Assembly (NCBI RefSeq): GCF_004114935.1
Contig: NZ_CP022221.1
Span: 4,733,001-4,797,000, forward strand
Source of the DNA: Bradyrhizobium zhanjiangense
Lineage (GTDB): Bacteria; Pseudomonadota; Alphaproteobacteria; Rhizobiales; Xanthobacteraceae
Direction: 5' to 3'
Length of the DNA: 64,000 nucleotides
In this document: piece after piece, positions 28,730 to 37,094 of the stretch
Layout of the letters: every line of letters starts with the position of its first letter
How positions within the stretch are numbered: the first letter of the stretch is position 1
Position numbers and translations under genes: made by a program
Notes under the pieces: generated by a model
What the model was told of the DNA's origin: nothing
Databases searched by the model: none
The model's input: only the letters and a program-made list of their open reading frames with translations

Positions 28730-29398
28730 ATGTGCAACCTCTACTCCATCACAACGAACCAAGAGGCCATCCAGCGCCTCTTCCGGGTAATCAATCGCTA
28801 CGTCGGCAACCTCGCGCCGATGCCGGGCGTGTTTCCGGATTATCCCGCGCCAGTGATCCGCAACACCGACACCGGCAGCGAGCTGGCCATGATGCGATGG
28901 GGCATGCCGCCGCCGCCGCGCACCGGCGGGCCGCCGGTCACCAACATCCGCAACACGTCGTCGCCGCACTGGCGCGGCTGGCTCAAGCCGGAAAGCCGCT
29001 GCCTTGTCCCGGCCAACAGCTTCGCCGAGTACGCGCCGGAGCCGAACCCTGAGACCAAGAAAAAAGACGTGGTGTGGTTCGCGCTCAACGATGACCGGCC
29101 GCTCTTCGCCTTCGCTGGCATCTGGACCACGTTCAACGGTGATCGCGGCACGAAGTCCAAGCCGGTGCCGGGACCGCATCAGGTCTTTGGCTTCCTGACG
29201 ACCGCGCCGAACGCGGTGGTCGAGCCGATCCATCCGAAGGCCATGCCCGTGATCCTGACCACCAACGAAGATCGAGATGTCTGGATGCGTGCGCCGTGGG
29301 ACGAGGCGAAGGCGTTGCAGCGCCCATTGCCGGATGACGCGCTCAGGGTCGTCATGCGTGGGGCGGACAAGGAAGATCGGGCGGCGGCGCAAGGATGA
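28730..29398 (+). CDS. SOS response-associated peptidase (YedK/HMCES family)
   Basis: 222 residues. Members protect abasic sites in single-stranded DNA by forming a thiazolidine crosslink through Cys2. Cys2 (MCNLYS), the VTNIRNTSS Asn-Arg motif, the catalytic Glu in NSFAEYAP, and the late HPKAMPVIL with its His are all present, so the protein looks active. The stop overlaps the next gene by four bases. A partly decayed second copy lies at 63158-63560. Confidence 0.93.
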   Translation: MCNLYSITTNQEAIQRLFRVINRYVGNLAPMPGVFPDYPAPVIRNTDTGSELAMMRWGMPPPPRTGGPPVTNIRNTSSPHWRGWLKPESRCLVPANSFAEYAPEPNPETKKKDVVWFALNDDRPLFAFAGIWTTFNGDRGTKSKPVPGPHQVFGFLTTAPNAVVEPIHPKAMPVILTTNEDRDVWMRAPWDEAKALQRPLPDDALRVVMRGADKEDRAAAQG

Positions 29399-29856
29399 CC
29401 GACGTTCAGACCTTCATTGTGGAGCCCGGCACGCGTGAGTTGGCAATCTGCACGCGCTGGCGCGTAAATGCCTTTTCAGTGCTACAAGCCTCCTTCGAGC
29501 AGGAATTGCTGTCGCTGGAGCTATTTGCTTCCGATCACACACATGGTGTAGCGCTGATCGCTAAGGTCGATGGCGAGGCGGTCGGAACGTGTCTTCTGGT
29601 CGAGGCGGAGATCGAACCTAACCATGATGTGTCGCCATGGCTTGCGGGCCTGTTCGTGGTCCCCGAGCATCGGCGAAAGGGCGCGGGCGCTGTATTGGTT
29701 CGAGCGATCGAGGACCAAGCACGACAGCGAGAATTTTTGCGGCTATACCTCTACACCACAGAGGCTGTCGGGTTCTATGCGAAGCTCGGGTGGTCAGTCC
29801 TTGATCGCACCAGCTGGAAGGGCTTAGACACAGCTCTAATGGTCCGCGATCTGTAA
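29395..29856 (+). CDS. GNAT family N-acetyltransferase
   Basis: 153 residues, start overlapping the YedK stop (ATGA). The acetyl-CoA-binding motif A can be seen ([20 protein letters not shown]) followed by motif B ([21 protein letters not shown]). Cytoplasmic acetyltransferase; substrate not predictable. Co-translated with YedK. Confidence 0.88.
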   Translation: MTDVQTFIVEPGTRELAICTRWRVNAFSVLQASFEQELLSLELFASDHTHGVALIAKVDGEAVGTCLLVEAEIEPNHDVSPWLAGLFVVPEHRRKGAGAVLVRAIEDQARQREFLRLYLYTTEAVGFYAKLGWSVLDRTSWKGLDTALMVRDL

Positions 29857-29991
29857 ATGTCGCGAGGGGAGCCGCTGCATTGGGCTTTGCCGATTGGCGC
29901 GATCGGCGTGATGCGTGCGCTATGTCGAGATGAAAAGCCGGTGCCGACGCGGCGTAAGAAGCCCGCGAAGAAATATCGCATCGCAAGATGA
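29857..29991 (+). CDS. Small basic hypothetical protein
   Basis: 44 residues, with ATG directly after the GNAT stop. Ends in a Lys/Arg-rich tail (PTRRKKPAKKYRIAR). The frame and tail resemble small proteins seen in Bradyrhizobium, but support is limited to codon style and position. Confidence 0.4.
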   Translation: MSRGEPLHWALPIGAIGVMRALCRDEKPVPTRRKKPAKKYRIAR

Positions 29992-30233
29992 AGATGTGGG
30001 AACCTCGACGATCGGTATTTTTTGATTGATGAGGAACATTTGCTGCCGCGAACGAATTCGCGGCAAATGGAAGACCTTCTCAGACGAACTGACGCGGCGA
30101 TATGCAGCAGCCGCGGGATCAGAAGCGAGGTTCGCCATGGCCTCTCCGAGGCTCGGATCGCGGTGGGCGCAGGTCCAACCGATAGTGCAATGGGCGCACG
30201 CAGAGAATTAATGCGCGAAAAAAACCCGCACCA

Positions 30234-30407
30234 ATGGAATTGAACTACAGGAATTTGGCACGCATCTGCGAGCAACAAGCCGCCCTCTGCGCTGATCCGA
30301 GAGCGCGCGAGGAGCTGAAAGCGATGGCACGGGAATATCGCGTCTCGGCTGAGTGGCAGGAACGGCAACAAACGGCAGAGGCGAGAGAAGAAGAGGTGGC
30401 GTCATGA
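30234..30407 (+). CDS. Small helical hypothetical protein
   Basis: 57 residues, helical and charged (NYRNLARICEQQAALCADPRAREELKAMAREY, shown in part). Resembles small conserved Bradyrhizobium proteins that often precede DUF6894 genes. Its stop overlaps an in-frame ATG of the next gene (30404-30407). Confidence 0.6.
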   Translation: MELNYRNLARICEQQAALCADPRAREELKAMAREYRVSAEWQERQQTAEAREEEVAS

Positions 30408-30457
30408 CACATAGACAGCCGTTAGGGGTTGCGTCCCGTCCTTCAACGTTGCTGAGC

Positions 30458-30670
30458 ATGCCCCGATATTTCTTCCACATCGAAGGCGAGAAGCCCCACC
30501 ACGATGAGGTGGGCAAGGAGCTTGCCGACGATGGGGTGGCTTGGGCGCAGGCGGTCAGGATGCTGAGGCACACCGAAAACGGAATGCAGCCGGGCGACAA
30601 CTGGACCCTGCGAGTGTTCAACGGCGAGAAGCCGATCTATGTGATCGCTGTGGTCTCACGGAGGTACTGA
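30458..30670 (+). CDS. DUF6894-type small protein
   Basis: 70 residues from ATG at 30458, the usual MPRYFFHI start of this family; an upstream in-frame ATG at 30404 overlaps the previous stop and could be used. Pattern: YFFHIEGEKPHHDEVGKELADDGVAW and a C-terminal WTLRVFNGEKPIYVIAVV. Abundant in Bradyrhizobium; function unknown. Confidence 0.7.
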   Translation: MPRYFFHIEGEKPHHDEVGKELADDGVAWAQAVRMLRHTENGMQPGDNWTLRVFNGEKPIYVIAVVSRRY

Positions 30671-30775
30671 GAACGCGATGCCCTGAGCGCGCCTGGCGCG
30701 GTAATATGAGCGGCCCGCCCGCATTCACCTCGCCCATTCTAGACGCGTATCAATGCATTTGAGTTACGCGGGCGT

Positions 30776-31078
30776 TTAGCCGCTAGACCGCATCAAAAAC
30801 GGATCGACGGACACAGCTAATCGGTCCGCAATTTGCGTGGCGGCTGGCATGGACTGCTTTAACGGATCGACGGACACAGCTAATCGGTCCGCAATTTGCG
30901 AGGCGGCTGGCATGGACTGCTTTAACGGATCGACGGACACAGCTAATCGGTCCGCAATTTGCGAGGCGGCTGGCATGGACTGCTTTTCGAGAGGTAGCGA
31001 GCCGAGAGAATTCATGGCCAGCCCAGTGCAAGTGGCAAGAACAGCTATCGTGATCGCGGCGAGATATTCGGTCCTCAT
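30776..31078 (-). CDS. Small exported protein built of three 21-residue repeats
   Basis: 100 residues from ATG at 31078, with GGAGGG upstream. Signal-like hydrophobic start (EYLAAITIAVLATCTGLA) followed by SLPLEKQSMPAASQIADRLA and near-perfect repeats of a 21-residue unit (LKQSMPAASQIADRLAVSVD plus P). The repeats are in phase with the reading frame. Likely periplasmic or surface-exposed; function unknown. Confidence 0.6.
   Translation of the reverse strand: MRTEYLAAITIAVLATCTGLAMNSLGSLPLEKQSMPAASQIADRLAVSVDPLKQSMPAASQIADRLAVSVDPLKQSMPAATQIADRLAVSVDPFLMRSSG
30798..30986. repeat. Three tandem 63-bp repeats
   Basis: Units at 30798-30860, 30861-30923 and 30924-30986 start with AACGGATCGACGGACACAGC. 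Only one or two bases differ between units (for example GTGGCGG versus GAGGCGG). The near-identity points to recent duplication. Confidence 0.95.
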
Positions 31079-31504
31079 GGCGATCATCCCTCCCTTCATC
31101 GCCCCCTGATATTAACCGGGCACTCTCAGAAATGGTTCCGAGTGTTGTTCGTGCGTCAATTGGGCTCGTGGTCTAAGCGTTGACGCCACACTCTGAGTTC
31201 CCTCGTCCGAATGGAACCCATCGCGTCGCGATCAGAGATCGAAGGAACGAAAGCACCTGCGAGGCTTTAGAAGAGCATGAGACCGCCGCTCGCCGGTACT
31301 AACACGGCGCAGATCGCGGGATAGCCAAAGGTCGCGGCCAGCGACCCGCTATACTCAATACAAGCGCTCGCGCAGATAGCCAAAAGCGACGGTCTCCGGT
31401 TCTATTTCGAAATCGCCAGTTGTGCCCCCGATCGGTTGCGGGGGGAAGGCACTGAGCCGATGTCGGCCTTCCGGCGGCTTTTTTACCGAACCGGAGGTTC
31501 TGTT
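31079..31504. other. Intergenic region
   Basis: About 420 bases without a supported gene. It ends in the terminator-like hairpin at 31455-31484. Confidence 0.45.
31455..31484 (+). terminator. Terminator-like hairpin
   Basis: AGCCG (31455-31459) pairs with CGGCT (31475-31479), with an inner pairing, and is followed by TTTTTT. It lies just upstream of the 31505 gene, so it could be an attenuator or the end of an upstream transcript. Confidence 0.5.
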
Positions 31505-31702
31505 ATGCGCAACCGCATCGACATTGACGACATACACAGCCGGGCCATCGTTCGAGTGATCGGCAAGGAACTGCGCGCGTCGCTGGAACCAGAGCCGGAA
31601 CTACCGGCGAAACTCAGAATGAAAATCGATCGGCTCCGCGAATTGGAGCGCTCACCGTCAATCGTTCCCGATGCGGAGCATTGGAAGACACCTCGCCATT
31701 GA
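31505..31702 (+). CDS. Small helical hypothetical protein
   Basis: 65 residues; GGAGGT directly upstream of ATG fixes the start. Charged helical protein (SRAIVRVIGKELRASLEPEP, then KLRMKIDRLRELE). Could be a small DNA- or protein-binding factor; not recognised. Confidence 0.55.
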   Translation: MRNRIDIDDIHSRAIVRVIGKELRASLEPEPELPAKLRMKIDRLRELERSPSIVPDAEHWKTPRH

Positions 31703-31762
31703 GCCGCGGATGGCTCGGCCGAACATGGACGAGCAATGCCATCGGTGAAACGCCATGCGTTA

Positions 31763-31944
31763 ATGATTTTGAACGAGTACGGTGAGGCGCAATCCGAGTT
31801 AATCGGTAAAGCCGTCGTCCTTACCGACGGAAAGGCAGGTAGGGTCGAGAACGTTGGGCTGGATGAGTTGCACGGGCTTCGCATTTCGATCAAGGCCATG
31901 ATGGAAGATGGCCGGTCTCAACCATCAAGCTTGTGGAGAGCTAG
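31763..31944 (+). pseudogene. Small hypothetical gene broken by a one-base deletion
   Basis: The frame from ATG 31763 (ILNEYGEAQSELIGKAVVLT ... ELHGLRISIK) is protein-like, then turns into unlikely sequence after 31894. Shifting by one base there restores a sensible ending (GHDGRWPVSTIKLVES, stop 31942-31944) that I recall as the usual C-terminus of this small Bradyrhizobium family. ATCAAGGCCATG here would be ATCAAGGGCCATG in an intact gene. Either a true mutation or a sequencing slip in a short G run. Confidence 0.6.
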
Positions 31945-31970
31945 ATCTTCGCATCCGCTGCGCGCTCTTT

Positions 31971-32072
31971 TCAGAACACTACGAGCAGGATGAAGAACCC
32001 GATCTCAATCAGGAAAACGCCCCCCGCGATGGCGAGTACGAGGTACAGATCGCCCGACAATGGAAGCCGCAT
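31971..32072 (-). CDS. 33-residue single-helix membrane protein
   Basis: Frame of 34 codons (MRLPLSGDLYLVLAIAGGVF then LIEIGFFILLVVF). GAGG lies seven bases upstream of ATG. One membrane helix. Function unknown. Confidence 0.5.
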   Translation of the reverse strand: MRLPLSGDLYLVLAIAGGVFLIEIGFFILLVVF

Positions 32073-32448
32073 GGCGTGCCTCGCGTCTCTGCGAAGCCCC
32101 AAGATCAATTGCTGAAACCCAGCGTGAGTTTCGGCTCCGGTGCCGACTTCCGATCGCGGGGCCCGCGGTTCCGATGAGTGGCCTAGGCTTGCTAAGGTGC
32201 TTTGGGAAAGGCGAAATTTCGCGGGAACGCGGGACGCTGGCCTTTCAGGATATCCGCACCTTGCGTTTTCGAGCTTTGCATCCGGGGTTTATGCTGCGAA
32301 ATCCGTAGGACCGACGGGCGATGCGCGAGCGCGCTCGGTCAAGACGCGGCGCGGCCCGCCGAAGAGACCGAAGCGGCAGCTTAGGAGCATTGCTCCGGTC
32401 CCGCTTTCGCCGACTGCCGCACGAAGCCGTGCGGCGAAACCCTGTTGA
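32073..32448. other. Intergenic region
   Basis: About 375 bases with no supported gene or repeat. Confidence 0.4.
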
Positions 32449-33050
32449 TCATGCTGCGATCGTCCGAAGCTCGATGCCCAGTACCGCGCTCGGTGTTGCG
32501 TCGGGCCGGTGCTCGATGGCATCGCCCTGCGTCTGCGCGTGCCAGACGAGCGCGGCTTCCTCACGCTCGACACGAAGGCGGTCGCGCCCGATTCGGCAAG
32601 CCTAACCTCGCGGTCGCTGGCCGAGAGTGCCTGTGTATCGTCGGCTTCCGCGTCAATCAGGCCGTCAAGCGCCTTGAGGAGCGCGGGTCGGTGCAGCCAT
32701 GCGAACAGCGCAAGCAGGTCGGGCACTTCGCCCTGTGCACCTCCGATGATCGGTGAACCGTCCTTGCCAATGGCGACCAGCGGCAGGCGCGTCTCGATGC
32801 GTGGCCAGCCGACATCAGCGAAGTGCTCCACAAGCGCGGACACGTCGGGCGTGCCTCTGTTGGCGAGACTGTCCAGGTATTCCCTTAGACGAGCCTTACA
32901 GTCGCTCGATGGGAACGGAGCGGAGCGGATGCGGTGCGCGTCGGCATCCAGTTCGCGAAGTCGGAGCCTCAGCCGCTCGACCGCATCAGGGAGCCGCTCG
33001 TCGCGCTTATTGACCGCGCTGGCCTCGATCGGCGCCGCCTCGACCAGCAC
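32449..33050 (-). pseudogene. Truncated and frameshifted hypothetical gene
   Basis: On the minus strand the region reads as a helical protein (NKRDERLPDAVERLRLRLRE, GWPRIETRLPLVAIGKDGSP, LIDAEADDTQALSASDREVR). After LAE near 32595 the frame breaks; one inserted base restores GRDRLRVEREEAALVWHAQT then a QGDAIEHRPDATPSAVLGIE ending and stop at 32449. I recall this ending from hypothetical proteins in Bradyrhizobiaceae. The 5' part is missing: at about 33060 the sequence changes to an oppositely oriented nuclease fragment. Confidence 0.6.
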
Positions 33051-33108
33051 GGTGCCGGGCGGTCTGCCGCGCCGAAGCCAATCTTCACAAGACCGGAGGA
33101 GGCTGGCG

Positions 33109-33336
33109 GTGGCGTGCGCCGATGGGGGCGTGGACCTCGCCGACTGGATGGTGCGTCAGGGCCTGGCGCTCGATTGGCCGCAATACAGCAAGCGCGCTTA
33201 TGCCGAGGCGCGGCATGAGGCGGAGCGGCACGAGCGCGGTGTCTGGCAAGGCAGCTTCGTACAGCCGTGGCGCTATCGCACGTGTTTGCGACGGCGGGGC
33301 AAGCGACCGGCCGCGTGCTCGGACGAGGCGGGCTGA
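33109..33336 (+). pseudogene. 3' fragment of a thermonuclease (SNase) gene
   Basis: 75 codons starting VACADGGVDLADWMVRQGLA and running on with DWPQYSKRAYAEARHEAERH and a Cys-containing tail (RTCLRRRGKRPAACSD). This is the typical C-terminal third of Rhizobiales SNase-family proteins. The N-terminal part with the IDGD active site is absent, replaced by the inverted gene fragment to the left. A matching N-terminal fragment lies at 62861-63004. Confidence 0.75.
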
Positions 33337-33946
33337 GGGCTATGAGGCCTGTTTAGCGGGTCGCTGAGGGGCCGTCCGCCCTGCACCCGAACTGCCTCGT
33401 TCGCGATTGGTCGCGCGTGCGGGCAGTGGCGAGATTTCCGGTTGCCCCACTAGCGCGGTACTCAATTGAGCGTCTGATCGACTGATGTCCGCTCAACTGT
33501 CAACAGCGGCGGAAGTGCGGACATGGCCCGAGGTCGCAGAAGGCCAAACCCGGAAGTGACAGCTTAATTCTCCGAGTTCATTGATGTGACGAATATTGCA
33601 AGTCGCAAAAAATAGGAAAGGGAGGATGAGAGTGCAAGGACAACCGAATAGGTGAACGGCTAAACTAGGGCAAATAAAGGAATCTCTACGACTGCGATAG
33701 ACAGCGGCCTGTCGATTTCCGCTATGCGCTGTTAGCGACCGGGGCCGTGAGCGGCGCAATAGGTCGCGATCGGCCAATCGCGGACGTGACCAGTCTCATT
33801 CGATCACCTGGTCGGCACGCTTTTGGGGCCCTTGTAGGAGGGGAAGGGGAGGGGATAGTCTTGATTTCCCGCTGTTGTGGTACCTATACCCCACTCCGCA
33901 AGGGGGGTACCCAACTACTCGGTGCGTCCCTTACAGGAGTCCTCCG
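33337..33946. other. Intergenic region before the SDR gene
   Basis: About 610 bases, no supported gene. Bases 33882-33914 contain CCCCACTCCGCAAGGGGGG, a GC-rich imperfect hairpin upstream of the SDR gene. Confidence 0.4.
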
Positions 33947-34816
33947 ATGTCATCCCTCAAAGGCAAGACGCTGTTTATCTCCGGCGCGAGCCGCGGCATT
34001 GGGCTTGCGATCGCACTGCGCGCGGCACGCGACGGCGCCAACGTCGCGATCGCCGCGAAGACCGCGGAGCCACACCCGAAGCTCAAGGGTACCATCTTTA
34101 CCGCCGCCGACGAGGTGTGCGCGGTCGGCGGAAAGGCGCTGCCAGTCATCTGTGATATTCGCGACGAGGCCCAGGTGGTCGCGGCCGTTGATAAGACCGT
34201 CGCCGAATTTGGGGGCATCGATATCTGCGTCAACAATGCCAGCGCCATTAGCCTGACCAACTCGCAAGCAACCGACATGAAGCGGTTCGACCTCATGATG
34301 GGCATCAATACGCGCGGCACTTTCATGGTGTCGAAATATTGTATCCCGCATCTGAAAAAGGCGGAAAACCCGCACATCCTGATGTTGTCGCCGCCGCTCG
34401 ACATGAAGGCAAAATGGTTCGAGCGATCTACAGCCTATACCATGGCGAAGTTCGGCATGAGCATGTGTGTGCTTGGACTATCGGCCGAGCTGAAGAGTGC
34501 GGGCGTCGCAGTCAATGCGTTATGGCCGCGTACTGCGATCGCTACTGCGGCAGTCGCCAATCTCTTGGGGGGCGATGCCATGATGCGCTCGAGCCGCACG
34601 CCCGAGATCATGGGAGATGCGGCTTATATCATCCTTACCAAGGTATCGCGCGAGTTCACCGGGCAGTTCTGTATCGATGACAAGCTGCTCTATGCCAGCG
34701 GAGTGCGTGATTTCGACCGCTATCGCGTAGATGCCTCTGTCCCGCTGGCGTTGGACATATTTGTACCCGACGACGACGTGCCGCCGCCCGGCGTCATGGC
34801 AGTGCCGCTTGGCTAG
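33947..34816 (+). CDS. Short-chain dehydrogenase/reductase (HSDL2-like)
   Basis: 289 residues from ATG at 33947, which has ACAGGAGT upstream. Rossmann NAD(P)-binding motif GASRGIG (12-18), the NNAS motif (about 98-101) and the catalytic YTMAK pair (Tyr about 164, Lys about 168). The long stretch NVAIAAKTAEPHPKLKGTIF after strand 2 is typical of the HSDL2-like subgroup. Cytoplasmic oxidoreductase; substrate unknown. No neighbouring pathway genes; it sits just outside the mobile element. Confidence 0.9.
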   Translation: MSSLKGKTLFISGASRGIGLAIALRAARDGANVAIAAKTAEPHPKLKGTIFTAADEVCAVGGKALPVICDIRDEAQVVAAVDKTVAEFGGIDICVNNASAISLTNSQATDMKRFDLMMGINTRGTFMVSKYCIPHLKKAENPHILMLSPPLDMKAKWFERSTAYTMAKFGMSMCVLGLSAELKSAGVAVNALWPRTAIATAAVANLLGGDAMMRSSRTPEIMGDAAYIILTKVSREFTGQFCIDDKLLYASGVRDFDRYRVDASVPLALDIFVPDDDVPPPGVMAVPLG

Positions 34817-34878
34817 ACCGCCGCGGTTGCCACCGCATCAACGTCGGCTCAGGGCCGAAAGGCGGACATCCCCAATCC

Positions 34879-35193
34879 TCAGCGCGTGTCCAGTTTACCC
34901 CCAACAGCAACAACCGCACGCACGCGCCGCCCTTTGCCCCGAGCCCGATGTGGATCGAATTCATCGACCGCGTTCTGCCATGCCACGATCTCGTCCTCGT
35001 ACCAGACGCGCCGGTTCGGGCTGATGTAAGTGCACTTCGGAAACCGGCCTGCCTTCTCCATGCGATAAAGCGTGGTGCGGCTCACCGGGACGATCTCGAG
35101 CACCTGGGCCTCGTTGAGCATGCGGCGAGGAGTTGACCTGTGCGCCGCATCAACGCCCGGCTCGGTGAGTGTTTGCTTTGCTGCGGTCATCAC
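34879..35193 (-). CDS. AlpA-family phage-type transcriptional regulator
   Basis: 104 residues. MerR-like winged HTH at about 24-75 (MLNEAQVLEIVPVSRTTLYR, then FPKCTYISPNRRVWYEDEI). AlpA proteins control excision and integration genes in prophages and integrative elements. It marks the left side of the element that ends with the serine recombinase at 41323. Confidence 0.88.
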   Translation of the reverse strand: MMTAAKQTLTEPGVDAAHRSTPRRMLNEAQVLEIVPVSRTTLYRMEKAGRFPKCTYISPNRRVWYEDEIVAWQNAVDEFDPHRARGKGRRVRAVVAVGGKLDTR

Positions 35194-35300
35194 GAACTTC
35201 CCTTAAAGCTCGGTCTGCAATTCCGGGGGCAGGTCTTTCGTCATTTGCTGGGGCGAGGCGTTTTCTGAGATTAGTCCCCAGTCATGCGAATGGTGATCGT

Positions 35301-35789
35301 CTACGTCTTTGTCTCTTTGTTGCTTCGCATCAACTCGCGGAAACGGCTGATGTCGAACTTGTCAGATTGCAAACCAAGTGGTCGAACTCTACGGCGGTAG
35401 TTTCGGGCGATAGCGCGTCCGATAACCTCCGGTGGATCTTCGGGGCCTGCCTGCTGCTCGCGTGTTCCCAACGCTATCAGTGGCCTCGCAGCAAGGTCGG
35501 AGGGGGTGATCGGATAGCTCATCACCTGGTCGGCGATTGCAGCCATGAACGCAGACCGCGCCCTTTCGTCGCCCCACCACGTTGTGCCGAGGTCGCGCAT
35601 GGTCTCGTGCGCCAGAAACAGGATCGCGTAGATCAGATCGAGCGTGTGACCGTCACCTTGGATGTCGAAAGACATCTCAAGACGCTGGCGGATTTCTTCG
35701 GCAATCGACCTCAGATTGAGAGAGCTGGAGTCGTCAAGTTTTGCACGAAGATCGTCACCGAGGGTGATTTTGAACTGCTGCTGCTTCAC
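35301..35789 (-). CDS. Ribbon-helix-helix (Arc-like) protein
   Basis: 162 residues from GTG at 35789, where AAGGGC precedes the start; a longer frame exists but its extra part overlaps the divergent gene. Residues 4-40 match Arc-type RHH DNA-binding proteins (FKITLGDDLRAKLDDSSSLN, RSIAEEIRQRLEMSF). The rest (YAILFLAHETMRDLGTTWWG) is not recognised. Probable repressor of the element. Confidence 0.7.
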   Translation of the reverse strand: MKQQQFKITLGDDLRAKLDDSSSLNLRSIAEEIRQRLEMSFDIQGDGHTLDLIYAILFLAHETMRDLGTTWWGDERARSAFMAAIADQVMSYPITPSDLAARPLIALGTREQQAGPEDPPEVIGRAIARNYRRRVRPLGLQSDKFDISRFRELMRSNKETKT

Positions 35790-35862
35790 GATGTAGCCCT
35801 TGATATGATTAAATATAGCCCTACAATACTTGAAAGTAAGGGGCAACTGGATCATACTCAAA

Positions 35863-36078
35863 ATGACTGGTTCAGAAAGCACGAAGGCCCAGCGCGTCCT
35901 CGACGAGCGTTGGGATGGTCGGTCCACTTTCACGGTTGAAGAAGCTGGATGTGAAATCTTGGGCCTCTCGAAGTGCAGTGCCTATGCAGCCGCCAACTCT
36001 GGCGAGTTGCCTGCAATTCGAGTCGGACGTCGTTGGATCGTCCCGCGGCATTCGCTGGAAAGAATGTTGAGCGGCTAG
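35863..36078 (+). CDS. Excisionase-like helix-turn-helix protein
   Basis: 71 residues from ATG at 35863. MerR/Xis-like HTH: FTVEEAGCEILGLSKCSAYA, then ELPAIRVGRRWIVPRHSLERM. The wing motif with RVGRRWIVP is diagnostic of the helix-turn-helix 17/excisionase group. First gene of the rightward element operon. Confidence 0.8.
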   Translation: MTGSESTKAQRVLDERWDGRSTFTVEEAGCEILGLSKCSAYAAANSGELPAIRVGRRWIVPRHSLERMLSG

Positions 36079-36125
36079 TTGAGCGAGCAAGGGGAACATC
36101 ATCGCGCGCTAGGTGGAGAGCGCAT

Positions 36126-37094
36126 GTGATTTCTATTGAGCAAATTGCGGCGGCCTGCGGCGGTGCCAAACGGACGGCTAGCGGATTCATGTGTCGCTGT
36201 CCCGCGCACGAAGAGAGGGTCGGCAGCCTGTCTCTTGGATACGGCCGCGACGGGATCGTACTTGTCTATTGCTTCGGTGGTTGCGATCAGAAATCGATTA
36301 TCGATGCGCTCAAACGCCTCGGCCTCTGGCCGGGGACGTATCTCGCTGGAGCGCGGGAGTCTGATGTTGTCAAAGCGGCGGTATCGAAAGATGCCGGCAT
36401 CTGCGGTTCCGCTTCCCCGGCAGCAAGGGTTTGGAACAACTCAAGCTGCGCAAAGGGCTCGCTCGTCGAGATCTATCTGCGGCGGCGTGGTGTAACGGTC
36501 TCGATTCCCTCTTCCATTCGTTTTCACCACGGGTTGCGGCACCCGGAGGGGGCGCGCTGGCCCGCCATGGTGTCATTGGTGACCGGGGCATTGGACAACA
36601 AGCCGATCGCCGTCCACCGCACGTTCGTCTCGCGCGATGGCACCTCGAAGGCACCTGTTGAACCCACCAAAATGATGTTGGGACCTTGTAGTGGGGGGAT
36701 CGTTCGCCTCGGCGGTCAGGGCGGCGTTCTGCTGGTCGGCGAGGGAATCGAAACCTGCCTCTCGGCGATGCAGGCGACGGGACATCGGACGTGGGCGGCG
36801 CTTTCGACCTCCGGGCTGCGGAGGCTCGCTCTCCCGGATAACGAGCGGGACATTATCGTTCTCGCGGACGCCGATCAGCCTGGTGAGTTGGCGGCCAGCG
36901 AAGCCGCGCGCCGTTGGGCGCGGGAGAGGCGTCGGGTCCGCATCGCGCGCCCCCCTGCGGGGATGGATTTCAATGACATGCTCATCGCGTGCCGCCCCAA
37001 GAGCGCTTTGATCAGTTTCAGCCCGGGCCGGGGGCCGACGAGCGTGCCGCAAAGCGCCTCGGGCGGATCGAGCTATGGGGGCGACCTGACATGA
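36126..37094 (+). CDS. CHC2 zinc finger/Toprim primase of an integrative element
   Basis: 322 residues from GTG at 36126 with GGAG upstream. An N-terminal zinc finger (CRCPAHEERVGSLSLG ... CFGGC, residues about 22-55) is followed by a Toprim-type domain (GGVLLVGEGIETCLSAMQAT, then DIIVLADADQPG) with the Glu and DxD acidic residues in place. Resembles the DUF7146/Toprim proteins of phages and plasmids that prime replication. The stop overlaps the ATPase gene start (ATGA at 37091). Confidence 0.85.
   Translation: MISIEQIAAACGGAKRTASGFMCRCPAHEERVGSLSLGYGRDGIVLVYCFGGCDQKSIIDALKRLGLWPGTYLAGARESDVVKAAVSKDAGICGSASPAARVWNNSSCAKGSLVEIYLRRRGVTVSIPSSIRFHHGLRHPEGARWPAMVSLVTGALDNKPIAVHRTFVSRDGTSKAPVEPTKMMLGPCSGGIVRLGGQGGVLLVGEGIETCLSAMQATGHRTWAALSTSGLRRLALPDNERDIIVLADADQPGELAASEAARRWARERRRVRIARPPAGMDFNDMLIACRPKSALISFSPGRGPTSVPQSASGGSSYGGDLT

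Noticed and set aside
30022..30243. Two overlapping frames in 30022-30243 as small genes
   Set aside because: Neither has a clear ribosome site or recognisable sequence; which one codes, if any, cannot be decided.
30798..30986. Tandem repeats considered as a CRISPR array
   Set aside because: The 63-bp units are directly adjacent with no variable spacers and keep a reading frame.
32509..33336. One 275-residue plus-strand protein across 32509-33336
   Set aside because: Only the last 75 codons match a real family; the first part is the antisense of a decayed minus-strand gene.
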